Below are positions 46,901 to 53,302 of a stretch of 64,000 nt of DNA, in pieces. The first letter of the stretch is position 1, and each line of letters starts with the position of its first letter. The notes under the pieces are model-generated. The model was given only the letters and a program-made list of their open reading frames with translations, was not told where the DNA came from and did not search any database. The translations under genes and the position numbers were made by a program. This stretch comes from Clostridiales bacterium (GTDB lineage: Bacteria > Bacillota > Clostridia > Christensenellales > DTU072), in NCBI GenBank assembly GCA_012838805.1, contig DUON01000001.1, positions 55,808 through 119,807 of the forward strand. Direction: 5' to 3'.

Positions 46901-49281
46901 AGATATCTGTATTCCAAGGTGTCCAAATTCTGCTCAAATAATATATTTTCATTAAGGATCAAGCTTGTCTCGTTGGTGTAATCAATTATCATTTCCAGCC
47001 CTTCAATGTCCAATATAGCAGGTTGGTTGGCTTTATAGTATTCCTTAAAGGGAGCTTGGACAAGCGATAAGGAGCTGATTTGGACTTCAATAACAGTTAC
47101 TGAAGCCAAAATAGTAAGGCCTTGGTAATTGATGTTGACAGCCCTTTCGCCCGGCTCTCTTTCTATCCTTTGATAGTCAAGCATATTCTTTGTCACGGCG
47201 ATATAGTCCACGCCGTTTTCAAAAGTTCGTTTCAAGTAATAGCCCTCTAAATCGATGTCAAGCCCCGCCACAACATCGGGGAAAACGGTCTCGGGAACAT
47301 ATTCTTGGTCTATTAATCTGACAAGCTCAATTCCCATGAGGTTGTTTCTTACCGTCACCGGGATAGCTGCTTCCAAAACAAGACCATAAGCTTGATATCT
47401 AACTATGACTTGATGCAAACCGACTTCATCAAAATGGGTGTTATGGAACGACCATTCTTCGCCGAAAGGTCCGCTTATGTTCTCAGGCTGTCCAAAGCCC
47501 TCATAGTGTATCTTCATAACCAGACCGTCCAGAATAAAGTCCTCACCCAAGACATATTCTGTTTTTTGGGCTGTTACAAATTCAATATATATCGCCTTTC
47601 TTATGACAAGAACTCGGAAAGTAGCGAATTTTGAGCCGTATTTTTGGGTTTGGTATGTTACTATGACATCTTGTTCGCCAAGCAGATAGCTGTTATAGCC
47701 CGATATCATATCGATAGTGACTTCTTTAGTATATTCTGTACCATCATTGTAATAAGCCGTAAACATAGCTCCGCTTAGGACCAATGGTTCGTTTCTATAA
47801 AAAATATTGTTTTCGGGCGGAATCAAGGAGATTTTGTCAAGGAGTTTTTGTATAACCTCAAATGTCACTTGGTCTTGAAGCTCAATTTCATCTCTCTTAT
47901 AAGTAAAGGTCAGCGTCTTTTCGCCAAATTCTTCAAGCTCAAGCTGGCTTGAATCGCCCTCCAGCATACCCTCTGTGACGGGATATATGGAAGAATAGGT
48001 ATCATTGTTCATCTTCAGCCTATATTCCCATAAGGACAAGTCAATAACGCCCTCTTGATAAAACGGAGCCGGCGTCTTCGGGGTCTGTGCAACCTCAGAA
48101 TATCTGACGGCTTGGTTTTCCTCGTTCAAAACTGGAGGAAGTATTTCCAGCACTTCGGGCGTGGCGTCAATGACCGTTATCGTAAAAGATACGGTCTCGG
48201 ATATATGATTGAAAGAGAGCGTGATCTCTTGCTCACCCATTACATTCTTGTCATAACCGCTATAAGATATCCTTTCATCGGACATCTCGACATCTTTTTC
48301 TGTGGTTTCGTTATTGTATGTAATCTCAAGAAGCCCGCCCTCAAGGCTGAGGTCGCAGCCCACAAGCTGAAAACCTTGGGGCAGACCTTTAGGTCCATAA
48401 GGCAGGCTCTTTACCAAGATAAGCTCCGCCGCAGGAATCAGTACCTTGATATCAAAAATGACATTTTTCCCGCCATAATGAAGTCTTACTATTTCCCTAT
48501 TTGCAGGACGGCTGGTATCGTATTCCAAAGCTTCGTCAAACTCCGCTTGGGTCTCATACAAATCATTAAAATCTTTGTATTCGGTATAGCCGTTGTCATA
48601 GGAAATAAAGAGCTCGCCTTCGTCCAAGTCGCCTTTTTGTATCTCAATCTTTTCATTCACCCAATATAGGGTCTTTTGGGGAGGGTGACTTATGGAAATG
48701 CTGTTGATTTGTTTTTCTCTGACTGTGACGGTATAGTGCGTGGTGTATTCGTTTAGGTATGTTATAGTAATCTGTTGTTGTCCGATAATATCTCTATTAT
48801 ATCCCGATACCATGTCTTGAGTAACGGGTATGATGTCCGGATCGCCGCTTTGGTAGTTTATTTTCAAGTATAAATTGGCGATGTCCAAATCCTGACCTTC
48901 TATGTATTCGGTTCTGTAAGGGATTTTGTCATAGACGGGCTGAATTGTTGTAATAGGAGCGTTGGTGATGCGAATTTTTATATTGGTGAATACGCCCTCA
49001 AAATTTATGGTAAGCACATGGTCGCCGATTTGTTGCGGGTCATAGTCAGATACCATTTCAAAAGTTAAGGGCATGGATTCTCGTCTTCCGTTCGCATAAT
49101 AAACCGCAATCTGAGCGTCGCTGAGGTCGAATGGCTCACCTTTGTAGTACTCAAGTCTTGGCAAAGATGTTAAGGCTATTCTTTCAACGGGCACTTGTTC
49201 TTCGCCGCATGCGCTTGCGCCAATTAAAACCGATAGCAAAACAAACACTAAAGCGATAATTGGCAACACCTTTTTTTTCAT
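37933..49281 (-). CDS. Giant Ig/MBG-repeat surface lipoprotein (3782 aa)
   Basis: Unrecognised giant exported protein. Residues 1-25 form a lipoprotein signal with lipobox GASAC, so it should be anchored to the outer face of the membrane; no LPXTG or SLH motif. Residues about 30-1260 hold some 12 Big_3-like Ig modules (pattern YxxGExLDL, VTxxMVSGYxxxxxGxQ, ITY). Residues about 1260-2690 hold about 12 MBG-like modules (KVYGEHNPQF, EYGQADPAF, KIYGQSMPDF). About 2690-2850 is an acidic helical insert, and about 3030-3782 contains three lectin/LamG-like beta domains. The start is the ATG at 49281 with GGAGG upstream. Likely an adhesin or cell-surface tether; ligand unknown. It is monocistronic between its own promoter and terminator. 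Confidence 0.9.
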   Translation of the reverse strand: MKKKVLPIIALVFVLLSVLIGASACGEEQVPVERIALTSLPRLEYYKGEPFDLSDAQIAVYYANGRRESMPLTFEMVSDYDPQQIGDHVLTINFEGVFTNIKIRITNAPITTIQPVYDKIPYRTEYIEGQDLDIANLYLKINYQSGDPDIIPVTQDMVSGYNRDIIGQQQITITYLNEYTTHYTVTVREKQINSISISHPPQKTLYWVNEKIEIQKGDLDEGELFISYDNGYTEYKDFNDLYETQAEFDEALEYDTSRPANREIVRLHYGGKNVIFDIKVLIPAAELILVKSLPYGPKGLPQGFQLVGCDLSLEGGLLEITYNNETTEKDVEMSDERISYSGYDKNVMGEQEITLSFNHISETVSFTITVIDATPEVLEILPPVLNEENQAVRYSEVAQTPKTPAPFYQEGVIDLSLWEYRLKMNNDTYSSIYPVTEGMLEGDSSQLELEEFGEKTLTFTYKRDEIELQDQVTFEVIQKLLDKISLIPPENNIFYRNEPLVLSGAMFTAYYNDGTEYTKEVTIDMISGYNSYLLGEQDVIVTYQTQKYGSKFATFRVLVIRKAIYIEFVTAQKTEYVLGEDFILDGLVMKIHYEGFGQPENISGPFGEEWSFHNTHFDEVGLHQVIVRYQAYGLVLEAAIPVTVRNNLMGIELVRLIDQEYVPETVFPDVVAGLDIDLEGYYLKRTFENGVDYIAVTKNMLDYQRIEREPGERAVNINYQGLTILASVTVIEVQISSLSLVQAPFKEYYKANQPAILDIEGLEMIIDYTNETSLILNENILFEQNLDTLEYRYLNLQGEEKSIVLTITELDTSLEPDIDYETRTITIKIDEFEISFDVIIAYRIATAITWDISADGEEPTEQPTIMAYQGRTQIDFPAGAAFKVIFNEGEFYEIIDINDNLDSIEILDYNHNEASVQIIHLRYQDILLSCTVHVREKELLKIEFADDFHIPDVTEGMSLDLRKARIKVYYYHNLDMEEGIGEGDIDLGFTIVPLSPSMLNYSKEDLSLGTRPIIITFSHSGVSKTLLYNINVIQKQLVEIRMGNIPKTKYIELDPFTVQGGTVILYYNNNTTQTLSLTDAKSEDIKPQDTFILNKAQFNNEDFSGFARRQQIFITYIEGNIVAKTSYDIIMHDRMYIEIVFEENDFFNENDNTYYFRYGQDREINYEIWGYSAHTDQPENVDMVKLELEEGINYIFKYINIESGEEFGSWPKDAGTYEIYLHYDANSAVNNDRIHNSFLVNYRRVVIRPKEIHIIPNDVTKVYGEHNPQFICQFYAVEYIEQPDGSYEMIYSTENVFGYDETASILGEISYSFLNSMGVQMEIGKKTSVGTYIIRASVADHRNYTITLEDAEFEITKREIMVIANSHQKEYGQADPAFTYTTAAVLGNPRSGLIEGDSFDGYLLRVSPSLNNSVGEYEILFAPPGNLNYEVQYISNYLTIYKRNLYLTVGNYTKIYGQSMPDFTVTASSDYAQAFAYNDSIASLLGELEFVCEDNNGDPVWEGTDVGEYVIKAQGLTSRNYNIIYFDGMLTIQKREIEIQALDCQKIYGDEDPLFEYTIRSIEGIPHSGLFGQDQLFGVLERETGQDVGEYRILLGSVHHPNYIISNFIEAVLTVTPKYAEIEIQNLTKQYDGNYPHISDEDYEVIDNDGNIIDDGIKERIQFSFGVNASPNIGSYRVGFSSTDSNHILQLKEEYWYEITRRQVRAEFYNIPYGQLVDGEYTGSVYKGSPFQYEARIREGDLVEGDTVYVNLQTAAGENPQEYSFENRDNVINVGFYTVRIHSLSNNNYQLEEPSIEEIELHGNYRYTSFKIIPVEIKVLITIENMSKTYTGSEISFNNILTEVDGYYQTKDYRLLTELEFYPQGLNVYPYYLNPQNQERFPRAVKYKMIDGEYVIEDGDYVIEGYNIKAVTGNSNYTAVIVDENGEPLERDEDYEIIDEDYRFKIIPQIIYVNLAAHNVTKVYDGNAPSLGKGDYTLSSNPINNEVNFTFVRKDEYPEFMEGYIEDKDRGVFKIIPSTPNMNYRLELAPDSQFDYEIKEKVLGSWRISDINLRKQFDGLKPALNSEQLSFDNYAGNYVFEERRNLNFRLDFGEVTDFNVGSYSFVLRFMFPTENDDHSQDEIYKHYLDYNHRLSDITTLNRVFTIEPRQVLITLLEGEGYNWKHYNGLQGSMLKDGINLMGRAFRIIDARYSEEGMSTQVGTFENGDPILRMHLLNNESLDVMSDLITGELTLNNSSIINAGQMSSISISQIQALNGNFNIIMDNRIGALPFEFRIEKQIVYYYIEDISRFYGEELTLSQYVFNMTEENWQKVVGIDQEDVPSLFVQGGLFDRQYLFPRAIDEHGVQANRLTETGEYLLQGDDYLNLINYRLYFDTNHQTYLEITRRELPVEYVNSYPGFFTVTRVYGEENPQNIIFNYAVDDGGEKGLLLEDINIVSQPDFDSPRVALIEGVGDDIYTEVGIIQEDALIIDFEYTGLNKNYFFSYDAFNGINPKLEIIKADLYIQLLNNDQEPYLEAEYGTPPSQGDYFFKLDGLRLDDTIWNIALEDIDTHLPEDTLIINGEEIFFPSVAYTQSMDGYCLGDLLTANLDLTVNFNEDTMTVDSHYIIPIIGFLNYTINRTAYNGQVYPYVVDILQTKMKNYNLIPLETEYKVLQRQIDIYLELLYKQEEGQDTSGENAIFNILYGEVPYQITDEMVLLSEYTKKELLLKKFQKFIIALNSIGVKEALLKIRGKRDILLVTEIINQYQYENLSDQEIDDLFEELSEERLMLYLGDFGATDEEVDQIFDSLTAQDIEKAYDELMTDQIIYEIYNEEGFTQEELEIIYADIINTLDLDQQRLIYRFRYDLSRLVNDDTLGFGSQYTIDVSNLILAYDPSVGENKGISAWGAVGYKYAYNYVQSQLNIYNYVTSVGYNNELPNVMLTGSDEFIVRVNFADGTFKYLHFVDRDKDTDIPQNIDYMRWFEYVSDEINLSYYDTNQTIVIKYNEILFGYKHFEIVSQPFQIRMFDDEDYLYWSRGKSLPNDYTGGTFVSSLDTRDIGEKIDQNYTYYVSERDAEGQIIKAMYNFDYINTLFRLSPKAGMTNYYFDIILNSDETSNRSLTLRFSSGAMETLTLITKYNENITYHTQLKPGELDLFDGRTHEVTAYIDKLGVRAGDPSGYKVIVVIDKAYYFSFALGKGESYQPCDLSLAGFLAHDTYAWISRFDIYKQGLVSSRVDKIMPSSSSYYSHHYTINDGTGNIIVALKNLVEFYIFPNSSYLPVTYPENARFEISLNGVLVDTPNFTVLLHKGVHIMKADMYYQEEYMDSMTIVITVSENYNYHYIDYQGYNYTPYMSKPVDIYGYDYQTDEEIINQSIERNTYTQNADFRYIKTVVDLNFAHYQDGEYPDTTIPLDYQPQNPLRWYYPYSAAIILKTTHPLVDIRDASNTSTDFNGIGIYIRYDGYGNCYTRVFLRVNGLIYLTDEYMDINWQSAQRTVVEASFVEETGSIYIQIHNGNGTYNLRFGNGTQLGSEYLNSASLLPIITNAASCSAIWALNTKVTIYQMETGFRTIGYNNFYNYDTGEFISNVSGGTEFIEGDRIFLDNGSGLPMVSDYSKYSITFKATDTGALSEQEYFRLLIGTNKPEFITTNDNKGIYLGYKKNNVGIDYLYFGFYKEQYEYREQLVYKQIGENTPDLLDGQEHTIEVTITREIETFSRAGYVMTPTDAYSARIKIDGQEILQKFYMPVSNDLGNWALKNGSMGFGDDTNYDTRFLNNNLYPGFEIRKSVFTVIDLTVS

Positions 49282-49351
49282 TCTTACCTCCGGCAACCTG
49301 CTTTATAAAGACTAAAAAGGGCATACCTCACCCTATTTTATATACATAAAA

Positions 49352-49380
49352 ATTGTAACATAACGATAAGCATTTATCAA
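49352..49380 (-). promoter_or_regulatory. Sigma-A promoter of the giant lipoprotein gene
   Basis: On the minus strand TTGATA (49380-49375), a 17-bp spacer and TACAAT (49357-49352), about 70 bp before the start codon. Confidence 0.75.
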
Positions 49381-49431
49381 GACGGTAAAAAGATAAAATT
49401 TAATAAATAAAATAATTATTTTTATATTAAA

Positions 49432-49455
49432 GAAAACCCGCTCATAAAAGCGGGT
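49432..49455 (-). terminator. Terminator at the end of the aldolase operon
   Basis: Stem ACCCGCT (49436-49442) / AGCGGGT (49449-49455) with a 6-nt loop; on the minus strand it is followed by TTTTCTTT. It lies 27 bp beyond the stop of the transposase-like gene. Confidence 0.8.
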
Positions 49456-49482
49456 CTTAAATAGTTTTTTATAGAGCTGTTC

Positions 49483-50529
49483 TTATAGACCTGTCCGCAT
49501 CCTTATATCAATGATATTGTTTTGAAGATTGAGTTTTTTGGATATCTCCACAAAGCCCATACCGTTTCTTTCATTGAGTATTTTTATAATCTCTACCAGC
49601 AAATAATAATTGTGGTCCTCGACTTGAAGCTTGTTAATTATATAATCGTATCCGTAATATTTTAGTCTGTTGATTGTCATAATCACTTCCACTAAGAGTC
49701 TAAAAATTCCGTATTCCTCGACATCCAGTTGGCTAACGGCGTCAAGAAAAGCGTACCCGCTGTCAAAAACCATAGAAGCGATAACCTCTACTAAAATATC
49801 CCTTCTGCCCTTAAGCCCAAGCTTTTTCTCAATTTTTCCATAAGGCGCCAAGGTCCTTTCACTTGTTTCAATGATTATTTGCTTCAAGGTGTTTTCGTCA
49901 GTTTTCAAACTGCCGCCCATATATCTTAGGGATGAGGTTTCTATGGCTTTGGAGACTTTTTCTTTTTTTGTGCTGGGCAAGCCAAGTCTTTTGTTAAGCC
50001 CCATTTGGTGCCATGCGGTATATGTCCGTCCGTCAAGTCTTTGCAAACCGACAAGCTTAAGCAAAAGCTCTTTATCTACAAGCTTGCCTCCCTTAAACAT
50101 TTCCCGACAAGATGAAAATTTATAATTCTTATAATTATCACAAAGCGAATAATATTCGGGCAGTTTATGTATATGGGCTACCGCCGCTGGCAAATCGGTA
50201 TTTCTTAAGGCAATCACCTGATTAGGAAGCCTAAAGACATAGCCGTTATATTTGTTTTGCTCATTATAAAAACTGCCATATGTTTCATTCAGACCGATAA
50301 TAAATTCGTTTATCAGCTTTTCGTCTGAAGAGAAAAATATAAAATGGGCGCTTTTATCCAGAATTGAGTATGCCAATAGTTTTACTCTGTCATTAGCTTC
50401 CAGCATTTTTGTAAACATTCTCAAATAATTGATTTTGGCTTTATTAAAGCCGAACGCTTCTTTATTTATTATGCTGTTTACGGTAACGCTCCTGATTACT
50501 CCTTTGGGGATCTGATTATTTGTAGCCAT
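49483..50529 (-). CDS. REP-type (Y1/HUH) transposase relative, catalytically dead
   Basis: A 348-aa protein whose first 180 residues follow the REP-associated tyrosine transposase layout: the beta strand with the HUH site, then GYVFRLPNQ, a helix with AHIHKLPEYY, and YKNYKFSSCREMF. In active members the metal site is NHVHLL; here the aligned segment is KSAHFIFF, so the first His is Ser60 and only His62 remains. The usual tyrosine-bearing helix also lacks the nucleophile. The C-terminal half (about 200-348) is helical and could hold a helix-turn-helix (GFVEISKKLNLQNNIID). This suggests a domesticated DNA-binding or regulatory protein, last in the aldolase operon (25 bp after it), not a mobile element. 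Confidence 0.7.
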   Translation of the reverse strand: MATNNQIPKGVIRSVTVNSIINKEAFGFNKAKINYLRMFTKMLEANDRVKLLAYSILDKSAHFIFFSSDEKLINEFIIGLNETYGSFYNEQNKYNGYVFRLPNQVIALRNTDLPAAVAHIHKLPEYYSLCDNYKNYKFSSCREMFKGGKLVDKELLLKLVGLQRLDGRTYTAWHQMGLNKRLGLPSTKKEKVSKAIETSSLRYMGGSLKTDENTLKQIIIETSERTLAPYGKIEKKLGLKGRRDILVEVIASMVFDSGYAFLDAVSQLDVEEYGIFRLLVEVIMTINRLKYYGYDYIINKLQVEDHNYYLLVEIIKILNERNGMGFVEISKKLNLQNNIIDIRMRTGL

Positions 50530-50554
50530 TTTTACCTCGCTTTATGGGTTATTT

Positions 50555-51190
50555 TTACTTTTTTATATTCAAGAAAAGTTCAAACATCTTTTCCAATTCA
50601 AACTTGTCTGAAGAAGTCTGCTCCTTAACTGCGTCTTGGATATATTCTTTGCATGCCTGTTCCATATAGCTTATGACCTCGAACGCTTGATCTAAATCCT
50701 TGCCTGCAGCGATTACTCCATGGTTGGCTAAAATACATGCGTTTCTGTCCTGCATAGCCTCAATGGCAGATGTCATAAGCCACTTTGTGGACGGCAGAGA
50801 ATAATTCGCAATTCTTATAGTTTCGCCTACCAATTCTTTTCCTTTGGGGTCCCGAACTGGTATTTCCATTCTTGCTGCCGCAATTGAACTGCAATATGAG
50901 GGATGAGAATGGATGACAGCGTTTATGGCGGGTCTTTGCCTTAATAGAGCGGCGTGAATATCCTTTTCAGAAGAGGGTTTCCTATCGCCGACATATTCCA
51001 AGGTGTGAATGTTCATAAGCACAAGGTCTTCCTCTTTCATTCTGCCATAATCCACGCCCGACGGTGTCACAAGCATAGTGTCGGCGTCCACTCTTACGGA
51101 TATATTGCCCCAAGTGCCTTGCACAAGCTGTCTTTCTACCAGTTCTTTGCCTGCGGCGACAATAATTTCTCTAATTTGATTTTCAGTCAT
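50555..51190 (-). CDS. Class II aldolase, L-fuculose-phosphate aldolase family
   Basis: Zinc-dependent aldolase expected to split a ketose 1-phosphate into dihydroxyacetone phosphate and an aldehyde. The active site is intact: GTWGNIS (25-31), SGVDY, catalytic Glu75 in SSEKDIH, zinc ligands His94 and His96 in HSHPSY, and His157 in NHG. 211 aa. The natural substrate is not fixed by sequence. It overlaps the end of the degenerate paralogue by 8 bp, and a kinase and an aminotransferase lie upstream in the operon, so it probably cleaves the phosphorylated product of that pathway. Confidence 0.88.
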   Translation of the reverse strand: MTENQIREIIVAAGKELVERQLVQGTWGNISVRVDADTMLVTPSGVDYGRMKEEDLVLMNIHTLEYVGDRKPSSEKDIHAALLRQRPAINAVIHSHPSYCSSIAAARMEIPVRDPKGKELVGETIRIANYSLPSTKWLMTSAIEAMQDRNACILANHGVIAAGKDLDQAFEVISYMEQACKEYIQDAVKEQTSSDKFELEKMFELFLNIKK

Positions 51191-51770
51191 TATTTAATTC
51201 CTCTAACTTCTCAGACTGGTCTTGTTTGGAATATTTAAGCTTATATACTATATGCATAAGCGTTGACTCGATTTTGCTTATGGGCTTTGCACCGCCTATC
51301 ATAGTGCTTTCAATATAAGCTTTTGCGCCCTTTTCCAATACTTTTGTGGCGGTGTCGGCTTCGTCCAGCGTTCTACCAATCGCAACAGCGCCCTTGTTCT
51401 TAACAACACAGGCGTTTCTGCCTATCAGTTTGAAAAGAATGGAGGTTGCTCCCCCTTTTTTGCTGCTCCGAACTGAAGGTCCTACTATTTGTGCCAAATC
51501 GTCAAGTATAGGAGGTACGGTCACACAGGACTGAGCTATGACCTTTGTGTGGCATAAAGAACTTATGATAACGGCATTAATAGACTTTTTCATCTTGAAT
51601 ATTTTTTGACAAATCTTGTTCAGCCCTTCTGCTTTTTTGTTCAAGGGTATGACCTTTATTTCCTTTTCAGGCTGTGCCACTATCATTTGGTCTTTTATCC
51701 TTAAAGCCACGGTGGCTAGCTTATCGTATTCCTCAAAATATGCCCTTACACGCTCAATAAGCTCCGTCAT
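51183..51770 (-). CDS. Degenerate class II aldolase paralogue without zinc ligands
   Basis: A 195-aa protein with the aldolase/adducin fold, best seen at INAVIISSLCHTK (64-76) and ACVVKNKGAVAIGRTLDEA (120-138). The three zinc histidines of the family align with Ile69, Ser71 and Lys126, so it cannot bind the metal in the usual way. It lies between the kinase gene (TAATG overlap) and the intact aldolase gene (8-bp overlap), implying tightly matched synthesis. It may be a non-catalytic partner forming mixed oligomers with the intact aldolase or a ligand sensor. Both are inference; adducin shows that the fold can lose catalysis. Confidence 0.8.
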   Translation of the reverse strand: MTELIERVRAYFEEYDKLATVALRIKDQMIVAQPEKEIKVIPLNKKAEGLNKICQKIFKMKKSINAVIISSLCHTKVIAQSCVTVPPILDDLAQIVGPSVRSSKKGGATSILFKLIGRNACVVKNKGAVAIGRTLDEADTATKVLEKGAKAYIESTMIGGAKPISKIESTLMHIVYKLKYSKQDQSEKLEELNND

Positions 51771-53302
51771 TACTGTTGTACTCCTTCAAACCTTTGTTTG
51801 TTCGCTTTCTTGTAGGTCTTTCTTAAGCTATAATAGATGTTCTTATAGTCGGCGAACAACTTGTCATATATTTCGCGATTCTTTGGATTAGGCGAATATG
51901 TTTTATCCATTTTAACAAATTTTTTCGCCTCTGAAAAGCTTTTTATTTCACCCAGACCAATAAGGGCTATGATAGCCCCTCCCAAAGCCCCTGCATTTCT
52001 GGGTTCAGCGGTCACTGAAAACTCAACGCCGGTGATATCGGATATTATTTGCATCCAGCTTTGATTCTGTGCGCCACCGCCAATAATAGTAAATTTGTCA
52101 CAGTCAAGCTTATAGTCTTCATGGAAATTTTCAAGAATCCATTTTAAGTTATATCCTATGCCCTCATAAACCGCTTTTAAGAAATGCTCCCTTGTATGCT
52201 CGGGGTTGATGTTGAACAGCGTCGCCCTTGTGGTAGTGGTGCTTACGGGACATCTCTCCCCTAGCATCCACGGCGTACAGATAAGATGCTGACAGCCCGG
52301 TGGGATATTCTCGATTTGCTCATACATATATTGATAAATCTTGTTGCCCAATTCCTTTTTTTCTTTAGAAAAGAACTGTTTGATAACCCAATCAATATTT
52401 GAGCCTGCAGCTTCGGTTATACCCACAATAAGACTCATTTCGGGGTCTGCGCTTTGTATCGCCGCCGCTCCGCGTTTGAACTTTGTTTCAGTCTTAGATG
52501 AGGCGCATACCCAAGCCGAAGTGCCCAAATAAATATGTATCTCGCCGTCTTGGGTCTGTCCGCTTCCCACACAAGCACTTTGCACATCGTCACAACCGCC
52601 GAATACGGGTGTTTCGGGTTCCAGTCCAAGCTCTTTCGCCGCATTCTCTGTCAGCCCGCCCACAATATCGGTGCTCTTGACCAGTGGAGGCAGTTTTTTT
52701 ATGTCCAAGCCAGTAAGCCCAAGCACAGACAAGAATTCTTTCTTCTTAAGGTCCAGACCATAAGAAGAAGCGCCGCTTAGTTCGGATACCATTTTGCCCG
52801 TACATTTATATTTTAAGAATCCATTGACATCTAAGAAATATTTGGTGTTTTTGTAAATGCCGTTTCTCTCTTCTTTGAGCCATATGAGTTTTGCTATGAC
52901 ATCCTTGCCCATAATCGGCGTACCCGCAAGCAGTGTAAAGAATCTCTTTCCACCAAGCCTTTTCATAATGCTTTGAGCTTGCTTTTCCGCCCTGCCGTCC
53001 ACCCATGAGATATTGTTATAAAGCGTTTTGCCATCTTCGCTCATGGGTATAATCCCCATAGCTTGGGTAGCGAACACCATTCCTTTGATGTCCTTCTTGT
53101 CAACGCCTGTTTTTTGCAAAAGCCCTTGCGTCGCTTGACATACTCCCGTCCAATATTCATCTGGGTTCTGCTCCACCCATGCGGGGTGAGGATAATAGGT
53201 TGGATAATCAGCCGAACAAGAAGCGACAATCTTGCCGTTAAAGTCCACTAAAACCGCTTTTACTGAGCTTGTGCCCATGTCATGAGAAATAATGTATTTC
53301 AT
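51770..53302 (-). CDS. FGGY-family carbohydrate kinase
   Basis: A 510-aa sugar kinase of the xylulokinase/gluconokinase type. N-terminal ATPase motif DMGTSSVKAVLVD (residues 6-18), FGGY signature region near residue 370 (HFLKAVYEGIGYNLKWILE), catalytic aspartate in GGCDDVQSACVGSG (about 235), and the adenosine-binding IIGGGAQNQSWMQI near 410. It phosphorylates a sugar, polyol or similar compound; the exact substrate is unknown. It starts with an ATGA overlap to the aminotransferase gene and is followed by the two aldolase-family genes, which points to a phosphorylate-then-cleave pathway. Confidence 0.9.
   Translation of the reverse strand: MKYIISHDMGTSSVKAVLVDFNGKIVASCSADYPTYYPHPAWVEQNPDEYWTGVCQATQGLLQKTGVDKKDIKGMVFATQAMGIIPMSEDGKTLYNNISWVDGRAEKQAQSIMKRLGGKRFFTLLAGTPIMGKDVIAKLIWLKEERNGIYKNTKYFLDVNGFLKYKCTGKMVSELSGASSYGLDLKKKEFLSVLGLTGLDIKKLPPLVKSTDIVGGLTENAAKELGLEPETPVFGGCDDVQSACVGSGQTQDGEIHIYLGTSAWVCASSKTETKFKRGAAAIQSADPEMSLIVGITEAAGSNIDWVIKQFFSKEKKELGNKIYQYMYEQIENIPPGCQHLICTPWMLGERCPVSTTTTRATLFNINPEHTREHFLKAVYEGIGYNLKWILENFHEDYKLDCDKFTIIGGGAQNQSWMQIISDITGVEFSVTAEPRNAGALGGAIIALIGLGEIKSFSEAKKFVKMDKTYSPNPKNREIYDKLFADYKNIYYSLRKTYKKANKQRFEGVQQ

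Noticed and set aside
37933..49281. Module repeats as DNA tandem repeats or CRISPR-like array
   Set aside because: Modules are similar only at protein level; the nucleotide sequence shows no regularly spaced identical units. No CRISPR array was seen anywhere in the window.
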